From assembly GCF_000222685.1 (NCBI RefSeq), contig NZ_AFWJ01000276.1, forward strand, positions 1 to 33,131: a stretch of 33,131 bases of DNA. The letters are read 5' to 3'. Position 1 is the stretch's first letter. Every line of letters starts with the position of its first letter. The DNA comes from Vibrio nigripulchritudo ATCC 27043. Its GTDB lineage: Bacteria; Pseudomonadota; Gammaproteobacteria; Enterobacterales; Vibrionaceae. The notes beneath the pieces were generated by a model that was not told where the DNA came from, made no database searches, and saw only the letters and a program-made list of their open reading frames with translations. The translations under genes and the position numbers were made by a program. This document shows positions 24,801 to 33,131 of this stretch, in pieces.

Positions 24801-27800
24801 TTCACTCACATTCGATTTATCACTGATCACCTGAACAATCTCACCATCCCAGTGAAATGCCAGACGCAACGCTGGATACTGCTGTGCGGTTAACTCCCAA
24901 GCCTGCAGGTAAAGTGAGTGATCAATGTGTCGCTCATAGTCCACCAGCACCTGAAGGCGATACGCGTCATCATCGGGGCGGCTGATGTGATGGTAAACAA
25001 ACCCTTGTTGCAAACTGCTGGCAGGGTATATAGCTTCAAGACGAGCAGATCCGCTTACGCCAGATTGAATGGCTTCAAGCTGTGGCTGGTGGAGGTTTGG
25101 ACAATGGAAATCACTGGCGGTTTTGATACCTCCGGCTTTTGTCGTTTGCTCACACAGTGCTAAAACACGTTTCAGCGCAGCTTTGAAAGACTCAACAAAA
25201 CTCGCGGTTTGGTTTTGGGGCAGCTGAGAAAGCACCTCAAATTTCAACCGACCGTTAAAGACGCCACCATTGATGTTTAATCTTGCAGAATCTTGGTTCT
25301 GAGGACCAATCACCTCACCGGCATCATCATCTGTTACAGTCCAAAGCGCCGTTTGACCTGAGCTGTCCAGTTGCCCGAGATAGTTGAAGTAAACATCAGG
25401 CAATGAATGTGATACCAACATGGGGGCAAATGCACCGTAACCGATGCCTTTTTCTGGAATGGCACGTAACATCTCTTTAGTGGAGATGAGTGTGTTTGAC
25501 AGCTCAGAATGCGTACGTAGCCTGACCGGATAAGCCGTGGTAAACCAACCTACCGTGTGGGAGATATCCAATGATTCGTCAATCGGTTCTCGTCCATGTC
25601 CTTCAAGCGTAATGTGATGAACGGGCTTTTCAAACGTCTCAGTCATCGCATCGCTTAACGCCGTCAGCAGCAGATCGTTAATTTCCGTCTGATAGCCCTG
25701 ATTCGCGCTGTGCACAAGCTGATGTGTCTCTTGCTCCGACAAGCTCAATTCCGCTTTGTGCTGAGGTGTTTGAGCATAATCTTCGGGTAAGTAATCGGCG
25801 ACGACTCTGTTCCAGTATTCCTGCTCTGCAGGGTGCGATTCTGGGTAGAGAGCAACGGCATCTGCCCATTGGCGATAACTACTGGTTTTGTCACCTAATG
25901 TCCTGCCGTTTACCAGCGCTTGCAGATCATCCGCCAGAATGCGCCAAGACACCGCATCGATGATCAGATGGTGGAAGGCAAACCACAACCTGGCTTCACC
26001 ATTGGAGTACCCTTCTATGTATGCAGCGCGCCACAGAGACCCTTGGGACAAGTCGAAGTCGCTTTGCCAGCGAGTCAGCTGATCCCTTATTGCGTCTTGC
26101 GTCATCGACATGGCGTTCAGCCTGCCAAGTGGCGCTAAAGTGACCTCTTTGTGGTAAATCTGCTCGGGTTTGCTATCAGAAAGATTGAATCGCGCTCTGA
26201 GAATGTCATGCTGCTTAGCCAACTTATGTACCGCATTCTCAAGAGTTTGGTGATCCAAACCACTGGGCACTATCAGCATAAACGCCTGATTCCAGTGGTG
26301 TGGGTTCTCAAGCTTCTTATCAAAAAACCACTGCTGAATAGGCAGCAAAGTACACTCGCCTTCTAGCGTACCTTGTTCCGCGATGATTTGAGTAGCTGGA
26401 GCAGCTTCTGACAGACGCTCGCTCAATTGGCGAACGGTCGGGCAGTCAAACATGTCTTTGACCTGAACCGAGAACCCTGCCTGTCGAAGTTTGGACACGA
26501 GTTGAATGGCAATGATGCTGTCGCCACCGATACGGAAGAAGTTGTCGTTAACCCCAATGCTTTCCACACCAAGCACTTGCTTCCAGATTTGGCAGAGCGC
26601 CAATTCCTGCTCATTGTCGGGTGCCACATAGTTATTCTGGTCCACAAATTCAGGCTCTGGGAGCGCATTCCTGTCTAGCTTACCTGCACTCGACAGCGGA
26701 AAAGCTTTCATTGGAACAAACGCCGCTGGCACCATGTAAGCCGGAAGTCGCTGGGATAAGTATTCGCTAAGTTCACCAAAAGTCAGCGATTTAGAGGCGA
26801 TGTTGGGTGTATTGGTCAGATTCTCTCTGGAAATGTCTGCATCCAAATCCGAGTTACTGATGTTCACATTGTCTCTACGGGAGAAGAACAGATGCAGCTT
26901 GCCAGCCTGATTCGCTTCATTGGCATGTAGCACCTTAAGTGTGTAGCCATGGCGCTTAGCTTGGTCATGTAGTGCTTCGATTGACGCGATGTATTCCAAT
27001 GACACTGGTCTTGCATTCAAATTCGCCAGTACAGAACAGACCCGCTGATCTGGGTAACCACTCACCCACAGATCTTCATATTGCGGCTCTTTCTGTTGCA
27101 ACAGATCGTCCAACTGAAAATCGGGCGTGTAAGTCACAGAGTGGAACGAATATAGACCTGACTTTGAAGATGTTGTCGAGGTTTTGTCCACTTTGATGAT
27201 CACATCAAACCGGAATCGATTCATTTCATGCTCTGCGTGCCTACGCTTTGGCAGAATCTCTACTGACTGCACGCAATCAAACTGGTTCGACAATGCCAAA
27301 AAGTAAGCGGGGGCAATGGCTAACTCGGTTTCTTTCGATGCCAGCCATTTGGCTTGCTTCACCAATTGACGAGCAGGTTTGTCTGGGGAGCGGTGGGACA
27401 AGATTGCCAGGTGAAATGCTTCAAGCAGGCGTAAATCTCGGATATCCCCTAAGAACAATTGCCCCTTATCTCCCATACCCTCAATGGCTTGTTTCAGCAC
27501 TTTGTCGAGATACTGTTGGCTCGGAAAATACTGAGACACCGAGTTCATCACTATGGTGTCAACGGATTGCCCTTCCAGTGACAAAGCAACCTGATCTGCT
27601 GGGCAGCTTACAAATTCACTGTTCCTCTCATAACCCAACACTGACGCGGCATGAGAAAGTCGCTTAATCGCATTTTCAGAAAAATCGGTGGCTATGTAGT
27701 GCTCGCACTGGCGATGCAAAGGGTAATAAATCAGACCAGAGCCAGAGCCAATTTCCAACACGCGACGAGGGCGCAAATTAGCAATTCTGGATACTGTTGC

Positions 27801-30800
27801 ATCTACCCACTCCGTCATCTCTTCAGCAGGGATGGGCGTTTGAGTGAAGGAGCTTTTCCAGCCGCGAATGTCGAATTGGTCAATCGCCTGATTGTCAGAT
27901 TTATATTCGGCTTCGTACACGCTTTTCCAGATGGCAACCCCATCATCTTCCAGACTGCCATCGGATACCTGCGCAGCTTTTTCCGTGTAGTATCCCACCA
28001 ACTTCTTCTCACCGGATTTCTCCACGGTGTGTACACACGCATTCTGAATGCTTGGGTGCGCTTGCAACGCGGATTCGATCTCTTCAAGTTCAATACGGTA
28101 TCCCCGCACTTTAACCTGAAAGTCGTTGCGCCCCAGATACTCCAGATCGCCATTCTCTCGGCGGCGAACCAGATCGCCGGTTTTATACAGCTTGTTGCGC
28201 CCTGTCTGAATGTCTTGTTGTGAGGCAAAGGGATTGTCTACAAAGCGTTCCTGTGTCAACACCTCGCGATTTAGATACCCGTCGGTTACCGCAACACCAC
28301 CAATGTACAGCTCACCCGGCAAACCATCTGGACACAGTTGAAGCTGCTCGCTGTGCGGATCCATGACCCATAGCTGAACGTTTTGGATAGCCTGACCGAT
28401 AGGCACGGTATCCGTCTCGTTAAGCTGGCAGTCGTAATAGCTGACTTCGATGGATGCCTCTGTCGGGCCGTACTGGTTATGTAGGCTTGCCCCGTGTTGA
28501 TTGATGGCATTGAACAAGCGAATGTGCTCGGGAGTCAGTGCGTCTCCGCTACAAAATATGCGTTTTACGCTAGATGGCAGAGAGAGATTAGCGTGCTGAA
28601 GGTAGTGGCTCAGCCCAGTCAGCATAGGGGGAACAAAGTGAACCAGAGTGACGGAGTGATGACGAATGGTCTCCAATATCAGTTCTGGAGACTGATGCGC
28701 TTTAGGCGCTGACATCACGATGGCGGCACCTGTCCAGTTCGCCCACAACAGTTCCCAGACCGACACATCAAACGTGTACGGCGTTTTTTGCAGAACCCGG
28801 TCATGCTCACTCAGTGGATACTGGCTTTGCAGTGCTTCGATTCGGTTGACGACTCCGGTATGCGGCACCATTACGCCTTTAGGCTGTCCGGTAGTGCCCG
28901 ATGTGTAAATGATGTAAGCCATATCGCGGCTAGTGGTTTGGGTATCCAGATTCTGAGCTGGCTGTTTGGCGTAGGTCTCGACGCTATCAATGCAGATGCA
29001 TTCGGTTCCCAGCCCTTCTATGGTTTCTAAAACTGACTTTTCCCACGTTTGCTGCGTCAGAACGAATTGCGCTTTGGTGTCTTCAAAAATGTAGCGAGTA
29101 CGCTTAACCGGGTTATCAGTAGCAATGGGTACATAAGCCCCGCCCGATTTCATCACTGCCAGAATGCCGACCACCATCTCTAAGCTGCGATCCAGATAAA
29201 GTGCGATAGGCGTGTTGGGAGATAAGCTCTGTCGGTTTCGATTCAGGTAGCTTTCTTGAAGAAATCTCGCCAGCTGGTTCGCGCGCTGGTTTAACTGGCG
29301 ATACGTCAGTGAGTGCTCACCAAATATCAGCGCGATGTTGTCTGGTGTTTTTTCCACTTGCGCTTCAAACATAGCGTGAAGCGTTTTGCTACTCTGATAC
29401 GGTTTTTGCGTTTGATTCCAACACTCCGAATCCGCAAGCAATCGCGACAAATCCAACAGTGGCAACTGACCAATCGACGATGACGAAGACATCTGGCATT
29501 GAAGAATATGCTCAAATATCTCGCCAAAACGCGCAATGGTGCTTTCGTCAAACAGCGTGGGCTTATAGTTAAATGCCACGCGTATTGAATCAGACTCATC
29601 TCGACAGATCAGGCTTAAGTCGTAACGGTTTTGATCATTACCAAGACGTTCCTCACCATATGGGCTCCAGCCTTCTTCCTGGTATTGCTCACCTAAATGG
29701 CTTCGGTGTTCACGCAACAGAAACAAAGTGCGCGCGACCTGCCCGTCCTGGCTGTCTTGTGCAATGTTGAGTTCTCGGTTTATCTGACCAAGGGAAATAT
29801 CGCTGTGTTCAATCGCATCAAATACCGTTTTCTGAACGGTTTGAGCCACTTCCCAGAAGGTCTGATGCGGGTCTGGCTGAATCCTGAGTAACGCCTCTCC
29901 GGCAAACAAACCTACCAACTCGCGAAGTTCTGGACGGCTGCGATTGGTTAACGCAGACGCGATGGCGAGATCCGACTGACCTGTGATGCGGTGTAGCAAT
30001 ACCGAATACGCCGACAGCAAAGTGGAGTACAGCGATACGCCCTGCTCTGTGCAACGCCGCTTCAGCCATTGGGTCAGCGAAGCAGGCAAGACATGCTCCC
30101 ACTGGCGTACCTCGGTATCCGCCTGAATCCCGGGCATTCTGTCAAAAGGGAGCGACAGCGAAACATCACACTGATTTAACTGCTGCTTCCAATACGCCAG
30201 GTGCGCTGAACGACGATTTTGTTGCGCCTCTTGTTGCAGCCAGTGGGCGTAGTCCCCTTGCTGGATCGGTAGCTCTGGAAGTACTGTCTCATTTGAACCG
30301 CAATGGTAGTGATGGAAAAAATCACGCTCAAAGTTTGCTATCGAGCCTCCATCAAAAATCAAATGCGAGAAAACATAGATAACTTTGGTATCTTCACCCT
30401 GAAGGGCGTGAATTCGGAAAAGTGGTCCATTGTGTAAATCAAAAGGTTCGGCAATAAATTGCTGGATGACGTGGTTAAGATCGTTTGGGTCTGAAAGCTC
30501 AACAGACTGGTCAATGGCGTAATGAACTTCGGGTAACACACATTGCTTTAGCTTGCCTTCTTGGTTTCTGAATACGGTTCTCAGGCTTTCATGCCGTTGA
30601 ACCACCTTATCCATCGCTGCTCGCACCGCATTCGCATCAAAGTTCTCTACCCTGTACATACAAGGAATGTTGCTGGTCGACACCGATTCATTCAGGCTTT
30701 CCAGCACCCACATATCCTGTTGCAGCTCGGTCACCGGCAAAGTGTTGGTCTCTCGACTGACCTTTGAGATCCCACTCGTCGGTTTGAGTTTACGTTTAGC

Positions 30801-30860
30801 CAGAAGCTTTTTTCTTTGCTCTTGGGAAAGCGAAAGTCTTCCCTTTCTTTCACCACTCAT
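21870..30860 (-). CDS. NRPS, two modules: C-A(MT)-T-E and C-A-T
   Basis: A 2996-residue enzyme. Domains: basic N-terminal helix (L-S-L-S-Q-E-Q-R-K-K-L-L), C with S165-H166-x-x-x-D170-G171 (first His replaced by Ser, catalytic second His kept), A (about 490-1400) interrupted by an N-methyltransferase with V-L-E-I-G-S-G-S-G at 1034-1042, T with S1448, epimerase with H1630-H1631-x-x-x-D1635 and E-G-H-G-R-E near 1750, C of the DCL type with H2078-H2079-S-V-T-D-G-W-S, A (about 2390-2890), and T with S2940. First A code reads D-V-W-H-F-S-Q-I-E, close to serine (D-V-W-H-F-S-L-V-D) but with three changes. Second A code reads D-I-L-Q-I-G-V-I-W, glycine-like. Ends F-L-D-Q-Q-V-N-E-M-S-I. AAGGCGAG precedes the ATG. 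Confidence 0.94.
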   Translation of the reverse strand: MSGERKGRLSLSQEQRKKLLAKRKLKPTSGISKVSRETNTLPVTELQQDMWVLESLNESVSTSNIPCMYRVENFDANAVRAAMDKVVQRHESLRTVFRNQEGKLKQCVLPEVHYAIDQSVELSDPNDLNHVIQQFIAEPFDLHNGPLFRIHALQGEDTKVIYVFSHLIFDGGSIANFERDFFHHYHCGSNETVLPELPIQQGDYAHWLQQEAQQNRRSAHLAYWKQQLNQCDVSLSLPFDRMPGIQADTEVRQWEHVLPASLTQWLKRRCTEQGVSLYSTLLSAYSVLLHRITGQSDLAIASALTNRSRPELRELVGLFAGEALLRIQPDPHQTFWEVAQTVQKTVFDAIEHSDISLGQINRELNIAQDSQDGQVARTLFLLREHRSHLGEQYQEEGWSPYGEERLGNDQNRYDLSLICRDESDSIRVAFNYKPTLFDESTIARFGEIFEHILQCQMSSSSSIGQLPLLDLSRLLADSECWNQTQKPYQSSKTLHAMFEAQVEKTPDNIALIFGEHSLTYRQLNQRANQLARFLQESYLNRNRQSLSPNTPIALYLDRSLEMVVGILAVMKSGGAYVPIATDNPVKRTRYIFEDTKAQFVLTQQTWEKSVLETIEGLGTECICIDSVETYAKQPAQNLDTQTTSRDMAYIIYTSGTTGQPKGVMVPHTGVVNRIEALQSQYPLSEHDRVLQKTPYTFDVSVWELLWANWTGAAIVMSAPKAHQSPELILETIRHHSVTLVHFVPPMLTGLSHYLQHANLSLPSSVKRIFCSGDALTPEHIRLFNAINQHGASLHNQYGPTEASIEVSYYDCQLNETDTVPIGQAIQNVQLWVMDPHSEQLQLCPDGLPGELYIGGVAVTDGYLNREVLTQERFVDNPFASQQDIQTGRNKLYKTGDLVRRRENGDLEYLGRNDFQVKVRGYRIELEEIESALQAHPSIQNACVHTVEKSGEKKLVGYYTEKAAQVSDGSLEDDGVAIWKSVYEAEYKSDNQAIDQFDIRGWKSSFTQTPIPAEEMTEWVDATVSRIANLRPRRVLEIGSGSGLIYYPLHRQCEHYIATDFSENAIKRLSHAASVLGYERNSEFVSCPADQVALSLEGQSVDTIVMNSVSQYFPSQQYLDKVLKQAIEGMGDKGQLFLGDIRDLRLLEAFHLAILSHRSPDKPARQLVKQAKWLASKETELAIAPAYFLALSNQFDCVQSVEILPKRRHAEHEMNRFRFDVIIKVDKTSTTSSKSGLYSFHSVTYTPDFQLDDLLQQKEPQYEDLWVSGYPDQRVCSVLANLNARPVSLEYIASIEALHDQAKRHGYTLKVLHANEANQAGKLHLFFSRRDNVNISNSDLDADISRENLTNTPNIASKSLTFGELSEYLSQRLPAYMVPAAFVPMKAFPLSSAGKLDRNALPEPEFVDQNNYVAPDNEQELALCQIWKQVLGVESIGVNDNFFRIGGDSIIAIQLVSKLRQAGFSVQVKDMFDCPTVRQLSERLSEAAPATQIIAEQGTLEGECTLLPIQQWFFDKKLENPHHWNQAFMLIVPSGLDHQTLENAVHKLAKQHDILRARFNLSDSKPEQIYHKEVTLAPLGRLNAMSMTQDAIRDQLTRWQSDFDLSQGSLWRAAYIEGYSNGEARLWFAFHHLIIDAVSWRILADDLQALVNGRTLGDKTSSYRQWADAVALYPESHPAEQEYWNRVVADYLPEDYAQTPQHKAELSLSEQETHQLVHSANQGYQTEINDLLLTALSDAMTETFEKPVHHITLEGHGREPIDESLDISHTVGWFTTAYPVRLRTHSELSNTLISTKEMLRAIPEKGIGYGAFAPMLVSHSLPDVYFNYLGQLDSSGQTALWTVTDDDAGEVIGPQNQDSARLNINGGVFNGRLKFEVLSQLPQNQTASFVESFKAALKRVLALCEQTTKAGGIKTASDFHCPNLHQPQLEAIQSGVSGSARLEAIYPASSLQQGFVYHHISRPDDDAYRLQVLVDYERHIDHSLYLQAWELTAQQYPALRLAFHWDGEIVQVISDKSNVSERFTLHDFSGVSESEHDIRIDELQAQERRKPFDLSKTGLFRVAFVKRAERQYALIQTAHHSVTDGWSNPILLKTVHQHYDALVQGLDSSAKKDTVYGRVQAHKVAQHSTSQRYWQEKAKNLQMANDLSVLLSGPADLDATRSLQEPAEMTHRLEGERFASLKSACQSLGVTTNVALQFAWHKLIQMMTQDSQTIVGTTVSGRDIPIDGIEESVGLYINTLPLAVTWEASSTIAEVLRSIHRSIAELNSFSSMLLADLQKDGKRLFHSLFIFENYPSYADDTASGLAADTVPRSWSDKMDYPFSIMAYEKEGTLSIQLGFDKTLLDKRLAARLLEQLESILLAVAADSQQLHEQITVISEQETQYLINDWNQTEAELPVEPTWHRLFEAQAQQTPDTVALVHQEEVLTYQALNEKANQLANTLREMHQQRYQSELKPDTPVALFMERSSEMLIAILAVLKAGGAYVPVSPEYPKERAQFIFEDTAAPLVLTQQSKLGELDSWLNELSALPELVAVDSPSAYEGQSTDNLDVAISGNDLAYVIYTSGTTGKPKGVMMPHAAYADFIHQYHQSLGEKPVSLVSLTQYTFDIFGLEYGLPLLSGGTVYLSDIHQAPDTLSSHALKTNVLQLTPSVWSVLQVALPESIDLSHITVIVGGESGSEALYQNLSQRFQKVIQVYGPTEACIWSTQSEYQQGKANLIGTPLNNESCYVLSTQGKLCPIGVPGELHIGGVGLARGYLNREALTQERFITSPIAGHEERLYKTGDLVRWRHDGQLEYIGRNDFQVKIRGHRIELGEIEAVLLEEATVQQAVVIDREKEGEKYLAAYIVSDTTLDAERIRQALSASLPDFMVPSMFTQIDAIPLTMNGKLDRRALPEPEWSASDSYTAPETELEIALCGIWQEVLGAERVGIHDSFFQVGGNSINAIKVVSQVNRHPLVRGRLELIHLFNLKTIAELHMHLQAQQDSGFLDQQVNEMSI
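22011..23701. repeat. Duplicated A-T segment, copy in the 2996-residue NRPS
   Basis: Partner of 18633-20323. Differences by eye are scattered single bases, fewest in the middle of the A domain, which suits recent duplication or ongoing gene conversion. Confidence 0.93.
25150..26365 (-). other. Epimerisation (E) domain
   Basis: The motif H-H-L-I-I-D-A-V-S-W-R-I-L, the E-G-H-G-R-E segment and T-V-G-W-F-T are E-domain hallmarks rather than C-domain ones. The next C domain has a DCL-type signature, consistent with accepting a D-residue. Confidence 0.9.
27216..27938 (-). other. N-methyltransferase domain inserted in the adenylation domain
   Basis: The SAM-binding glycine loop V-L-E-I-G-S-G-S-G and the preceding W-K-S-S-F-T-Q-T-P-I-P match N-methyltransferases placed between A-domain core motifs A8 and A9. 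The A domain resumes afterwards with L-P-A-Y-M-V-P and G-K-L-D-R. It should N-methylate the bound amino acid. Confidence 0.9.
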
Positions 30861-30916
30861 ACATTGCTCGCCTTATTGCTGACTGGTTGTTTTCATTGTT
30901 GTATTTCGATTGATGG

Positions 30917-32767
30917 CTAATCAGACGCCATCAGGGCTTCAATTTCTTCGTCACTCATGTCTGCCAGAATCAGATCTTCTATCCAGACGGACAGATCTCG
31001 AATGGTGTTTGCGCGTGTAATAAAGTCGGAAAACTTCACTTCAACACCCAACTCAGAATGCACCGCCCCTAAAAGCTGAATTGCCAGAACTGAAGTCCCC
31101 CCCATCGCCATAAAGCTTTGCTCACAACATATGGGAGAACGATTGAAGACTTCACACCAGAGTCTGTGAACTTCTTCTTCAATGTCAGTTTCAGGAATGG
31201 AGATTTCAGCTTCTGGCATCGAAGCGCCCGGCACATCGACGGGTTCTATTGACTGAATGGGGTACTGGGCAAGGCTTTTGCGATCCACTTTGCCGTTGTC
31301 GGTCAATGGCAAGGTGGTGAGCACTTGGATATGGCTGGGAATCATGTAATCGGGAAGTTTTGATACTAATACTTCTCGAATTTGCCTCGGGCTGAGCGAC
31401 TCGTCAGAATGGATCACCACAAATGCAGCAATACTGCCTTTGACCGACTCAGCTTGTGAGAGGACGACTCCGACTTGCTGGACGCCAGAAACGGCTAAGA
31501 TATGGCTTTCAATATCACCCAACTCAATACGGTGACCGTTGACTTTGACCTGATGATCTTTGCGCCCCAAGCACTGATAGCTGCCATCGGGTTGGCGCAC
31601 GCCTAAGTCACCTGTTTTGTAGAGTTTCCCATTGGGTACTAAAGGATGTTGTACAAAGCTTTGGGCGGTTAACTCTGGCTTTTTCCAGTACCCCGCACTG
31701 ACACCCATTCCTGCAATGCAAAGCTCCCCTATCTCACCTTCTTCAACAGGCTGCGCTTCTTCATTCAGAAGGTAAACTTGCGTATTAAGAATCGGGAAGC
31801 CAATGTTCACCTGGCTTCGATGGGTAAGATCCTGAACGCAAGACCACACGGTGGTTTCAGTGGGTCCGTACATGTTGAATAGGCGCGCGGAGGTCGCGCT
31901 TTGCAGTTTTTCGAGTAAAGGCTGCGGCAGAGCTTCGCCACCAATCAGCAGTAGATTGAGTTTGGACAGCGCCACCGTAAACATGGGGTTTTCCAAAAGT
32001 AATGTCAGATGCGATGGCGTGATTTGAAGCGCATCTACAGATTCCGTCACCTGCGCCAGTGCCGTGGCGGATTTACGTTGGTCGTCAGACACAAGGTGTA
32101 CAGATAATCCCTGCAGGAGAGCAACTATCGATTCGAGCACAAAAATGTCAAAGCATACCGTGGTCAGTGACGCGATACTGGCAATACTGTCCAGACCAAT
32201 GCTTTCCTGCATGCCGGCATTAAAGTTCAGTAAGTTTTGATGAGTAACACACACGCCTTTCGGCTTTCCCGTAGAGCCGGAAGTGTAAATGATATAAGCC
32301 AAATCAGAAGGTTGGCTGGTATGCGCATCAAAACCCGAAGACATGGCTTCACATTCAGAAGCACGAATCACGCAGACATCAGATTGAACGCTTATCGCAT
32401 TCATACATTCCAAACCGCTCTCATCAACCAACACAGCATGGCCCTGACTATCTTCCAGCATGTATTCAATGCGAGAGCTTGGGTAATTCAGGTCTATCGG
32501 AATGTACGTCGCCCCGACTTTTAATATCGCCAGTATAGAAACGATGGTATCAATAGAGCGATCCAATAAAATGGCAACTCTGTTTTGTGGTTTTATCTGG
32601 CTACTGATAAGTAAATTGGCAAGCTTGTTTGCTTTTTCTTCTAATTGGCTAAAGCTTATTGCCTGATTATTAAAGACCACTGCGTTATTGTCTTTCGACA
32701 ATAGCACTCTTTGTTCAAACAATCGTTGAAGGCTAATATTTTGATATTGATCACAACCATCAATCAT
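30917..32767 (-). CDS. NRPS A-T loading protein, predicted Gly
   Basis: A 616-residue enzyme with an adenylation domain (about 20-500; core I-I-Y-T-S-G-S-T-G-K-P-K-G, Y-G-P-T-E, G-K-V-D-R-K) and a carrier domain with S559 in M-G-G-T-S-V. There is no condensation domain, so it most likely starts the chain. The specificity residues read D-I-L-Q-L-G-M-V-W, a glycine code. The acidic C-terminal tail (D-M-S-D-E-E-I-E-A-L-M-A-S-D) faces the basic N-terminal helix of the next enzyme, a likely docking pair of a different kind from the TubC junctions. The ATG has GTGGAA upstream. The gap to the next gene is 56 bases, with no terminator. Confidence 0.93.
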   Translation of the reverse strand: MIDGCDQYQNISLQRLFEQRVLLSKDNNAVVFNNQAISFSQLEEKANKLANLLISSQIKPQNRVAILLDRSIDTIVSILAILKVGATYIPIDLNYPSSRIEYMLEDSQGHAVLVDESGLECMNAISVQSDVCVIRASECEAMSSGFDAHTSQPSDLAYIIYTSGSTGKPKGVCVTHQNLLNFNAGMQESIGLDSIASIASLTTVCFDIFVLESIVALLQGLSVHLVSDDQRKSATALAQVTESVDALQITPSHLTLLLENPMFTVALSKLNLLLIGGEALPQPLLEKLQSATSARLFNMYGPTETTVWSCVQDLTHRSQVNIGFPILNTQVYLLNEEAQPVEEGEIGELCIAGMGVSAGYWKKPELTAQSFVQHPLVPNGKLYKTGDLGVRQPDGSYQCLGRKDHQVKVNGHRIELGDIESHILAVSGVQQVGVVLSQAESVKGSIAAFVVIHSDESLSPRQIREVLVSKLPDYMIPSHIQVLTTLPLTDNGKVDRKSLAQYPIQSIEPVDVPGASMPEAEISIPETDIEEEVHRLWCEVFNRSPICCEQSFMAMGGTSVLAIQLLGAVHSELGVEVKFSDFITRANTIRDLSVWIEDLILADMSDEEIEALMASD

Positions 32768-32847
32768 ATTTGTTCCACGTAATATTATTCATAAATGTAA
32801 AGCTATCTCTTTGAAATAACCTTTAAGAAATATCTGAATACCGGTAT

Positions 32848-33131
32848 TTAATTATTCGCTTTAAGCCTTCGCTCTAGAAGTGCTCTTTTATTAATTTTTC
32901 TTTTTATCGCAGGATTTACTGAATTAGACTCTGGCTGAGATCTTTTTTCTGATAACTCAGGTGGCGACACATATCCACTTTTTTCAGATACCAAAGTTTC
33001 AACCAGATGATTGATTGCTGAAAACGGCTGCTCCTGATTAATATGATGAGCCACCTCAACACATCGCCCATTCAACAAGCCAGAACTAAGTTCATCGATA
33101 GATTGTCGAAGCGTTTCTACATTCCACTCAG
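32848..33131 (-). CDS. C-terminal fragment of the gene upstream of the NRPS operon, unknown
   Basis: The frame is open from the window edge to TAA at 32848-32850, giving about 94 residues of C-terminus. The TTG at 33076-33078 is probably not the start because the frame continues beyond the window. The sequence has an amphipathic stretch (W-N-V-E-T-L-R-Q-S-I-D-E-L), then a polar Ser/Glu-rich part, and ends with a basic helix-like tail (K-R-A-L-L-E-R-R-L-K-A-N-N). That tail resembles linker helices at NRPS protein ends, so it may belong to the same assembly line. Only 80 bases separate it from the A-T gene on the same strand. I cannot assign a family. Confidence 0.6.
   Translation of the reverse strand, partial: EWNVETLRQSIDELSSGLLNGRCVEVAHHINQEQPFSAINHLVETLVSEKSGYVSPPELSEKRSQPESNSVNPAIKRKINKRALLERRLKANN

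Noticed and set aside
27651-28223. 190-codon plus-strand frame opposite the A/MT domain
   Set aside because: It is antisense to well-conserved A and MT motifs and has no plausible ribosome binding site.
32837-32848. Palindrome AATACCGGTATT before the A-T gene
   Set aside because: It is short, has no T-run and cannot be tied to a known operator; it may be chance.

Overview
The window comes from the main chromosome of a marine gammaproteobacterium, most likely a Vibrio or a close relative. This rests on close protein matches to enterobacterial/Vibrio housekeeping genes (RNase PH, PyrE, YicC, Gmk, RpoZ, SpoT, TrmH) and on their order: lipid A acyltransferase, pyrE, rph, yicC, then gmk-rpoZ-spoT-trmH. 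The species cannot be fixed from sequence reading alone.

Left part (1-11.56 kb), conserved chromosome. The tail of a lipid A late acyltransferase converges on the rph-pyrE operon, which has an attenuator hairpin between the two genes. A small lipoprotein and a secreted protein of unknown function follow, then yicC. Behind yicC are two tandem copies of a small two-helix membrane protein gene. The second copy carries a decayed extra copy of the yicC 3' end, so this is a recombination scar. Next come an LTA-synthase-type membrane sulfatase-fold protein and gmk, rpoZ, spoT (TTG start) and trmH.

Middle (11.56-12.8 kb). A VOC-fold protein and an AraC-type regulator lie on the minus strand and converge on trmH.

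Right part (12.86-33.13 kb). A minus-strand nonribosomal peptide synthetase (NRPS) operon fills the rest. In transcription order it has a cut-off upstream gene, an A-T protein, a C-A(MT)-T-E-C-A-T protein, a TubC-C-A-T protein and a TubC-C-A-T-TE-MFS protein. Specificity residues read by eye suggest Gly, then a Ser-like residue that is N-methylated and epimerised, then Gly, Gly and Cys. No heterocyclisation domain precedes the Cys module, so the thiol should stay open unless the release step uses it.

Three features of the last enzyme stand out: the TE nucleophile is Cys instead of Ser, a complete MFS exporter is fused behind the TE, and the two TubC junctions share nearly the same C-terminal docking tail (ending NEMSI). 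Two of the Gly-type A-T units are almost identical DNA, which points to recent duplication or gene conversion. The combination of a Gly/Ser-like/Gly/Gly/Cys peptide, a Cys-TE and a covalently attached exporter is the best candidate here for an undescribed system. No MbtH-like protein, phosphopantetheinyl transferase, tRNA, rRNA, CRISPR array or insertion sequence was seen.
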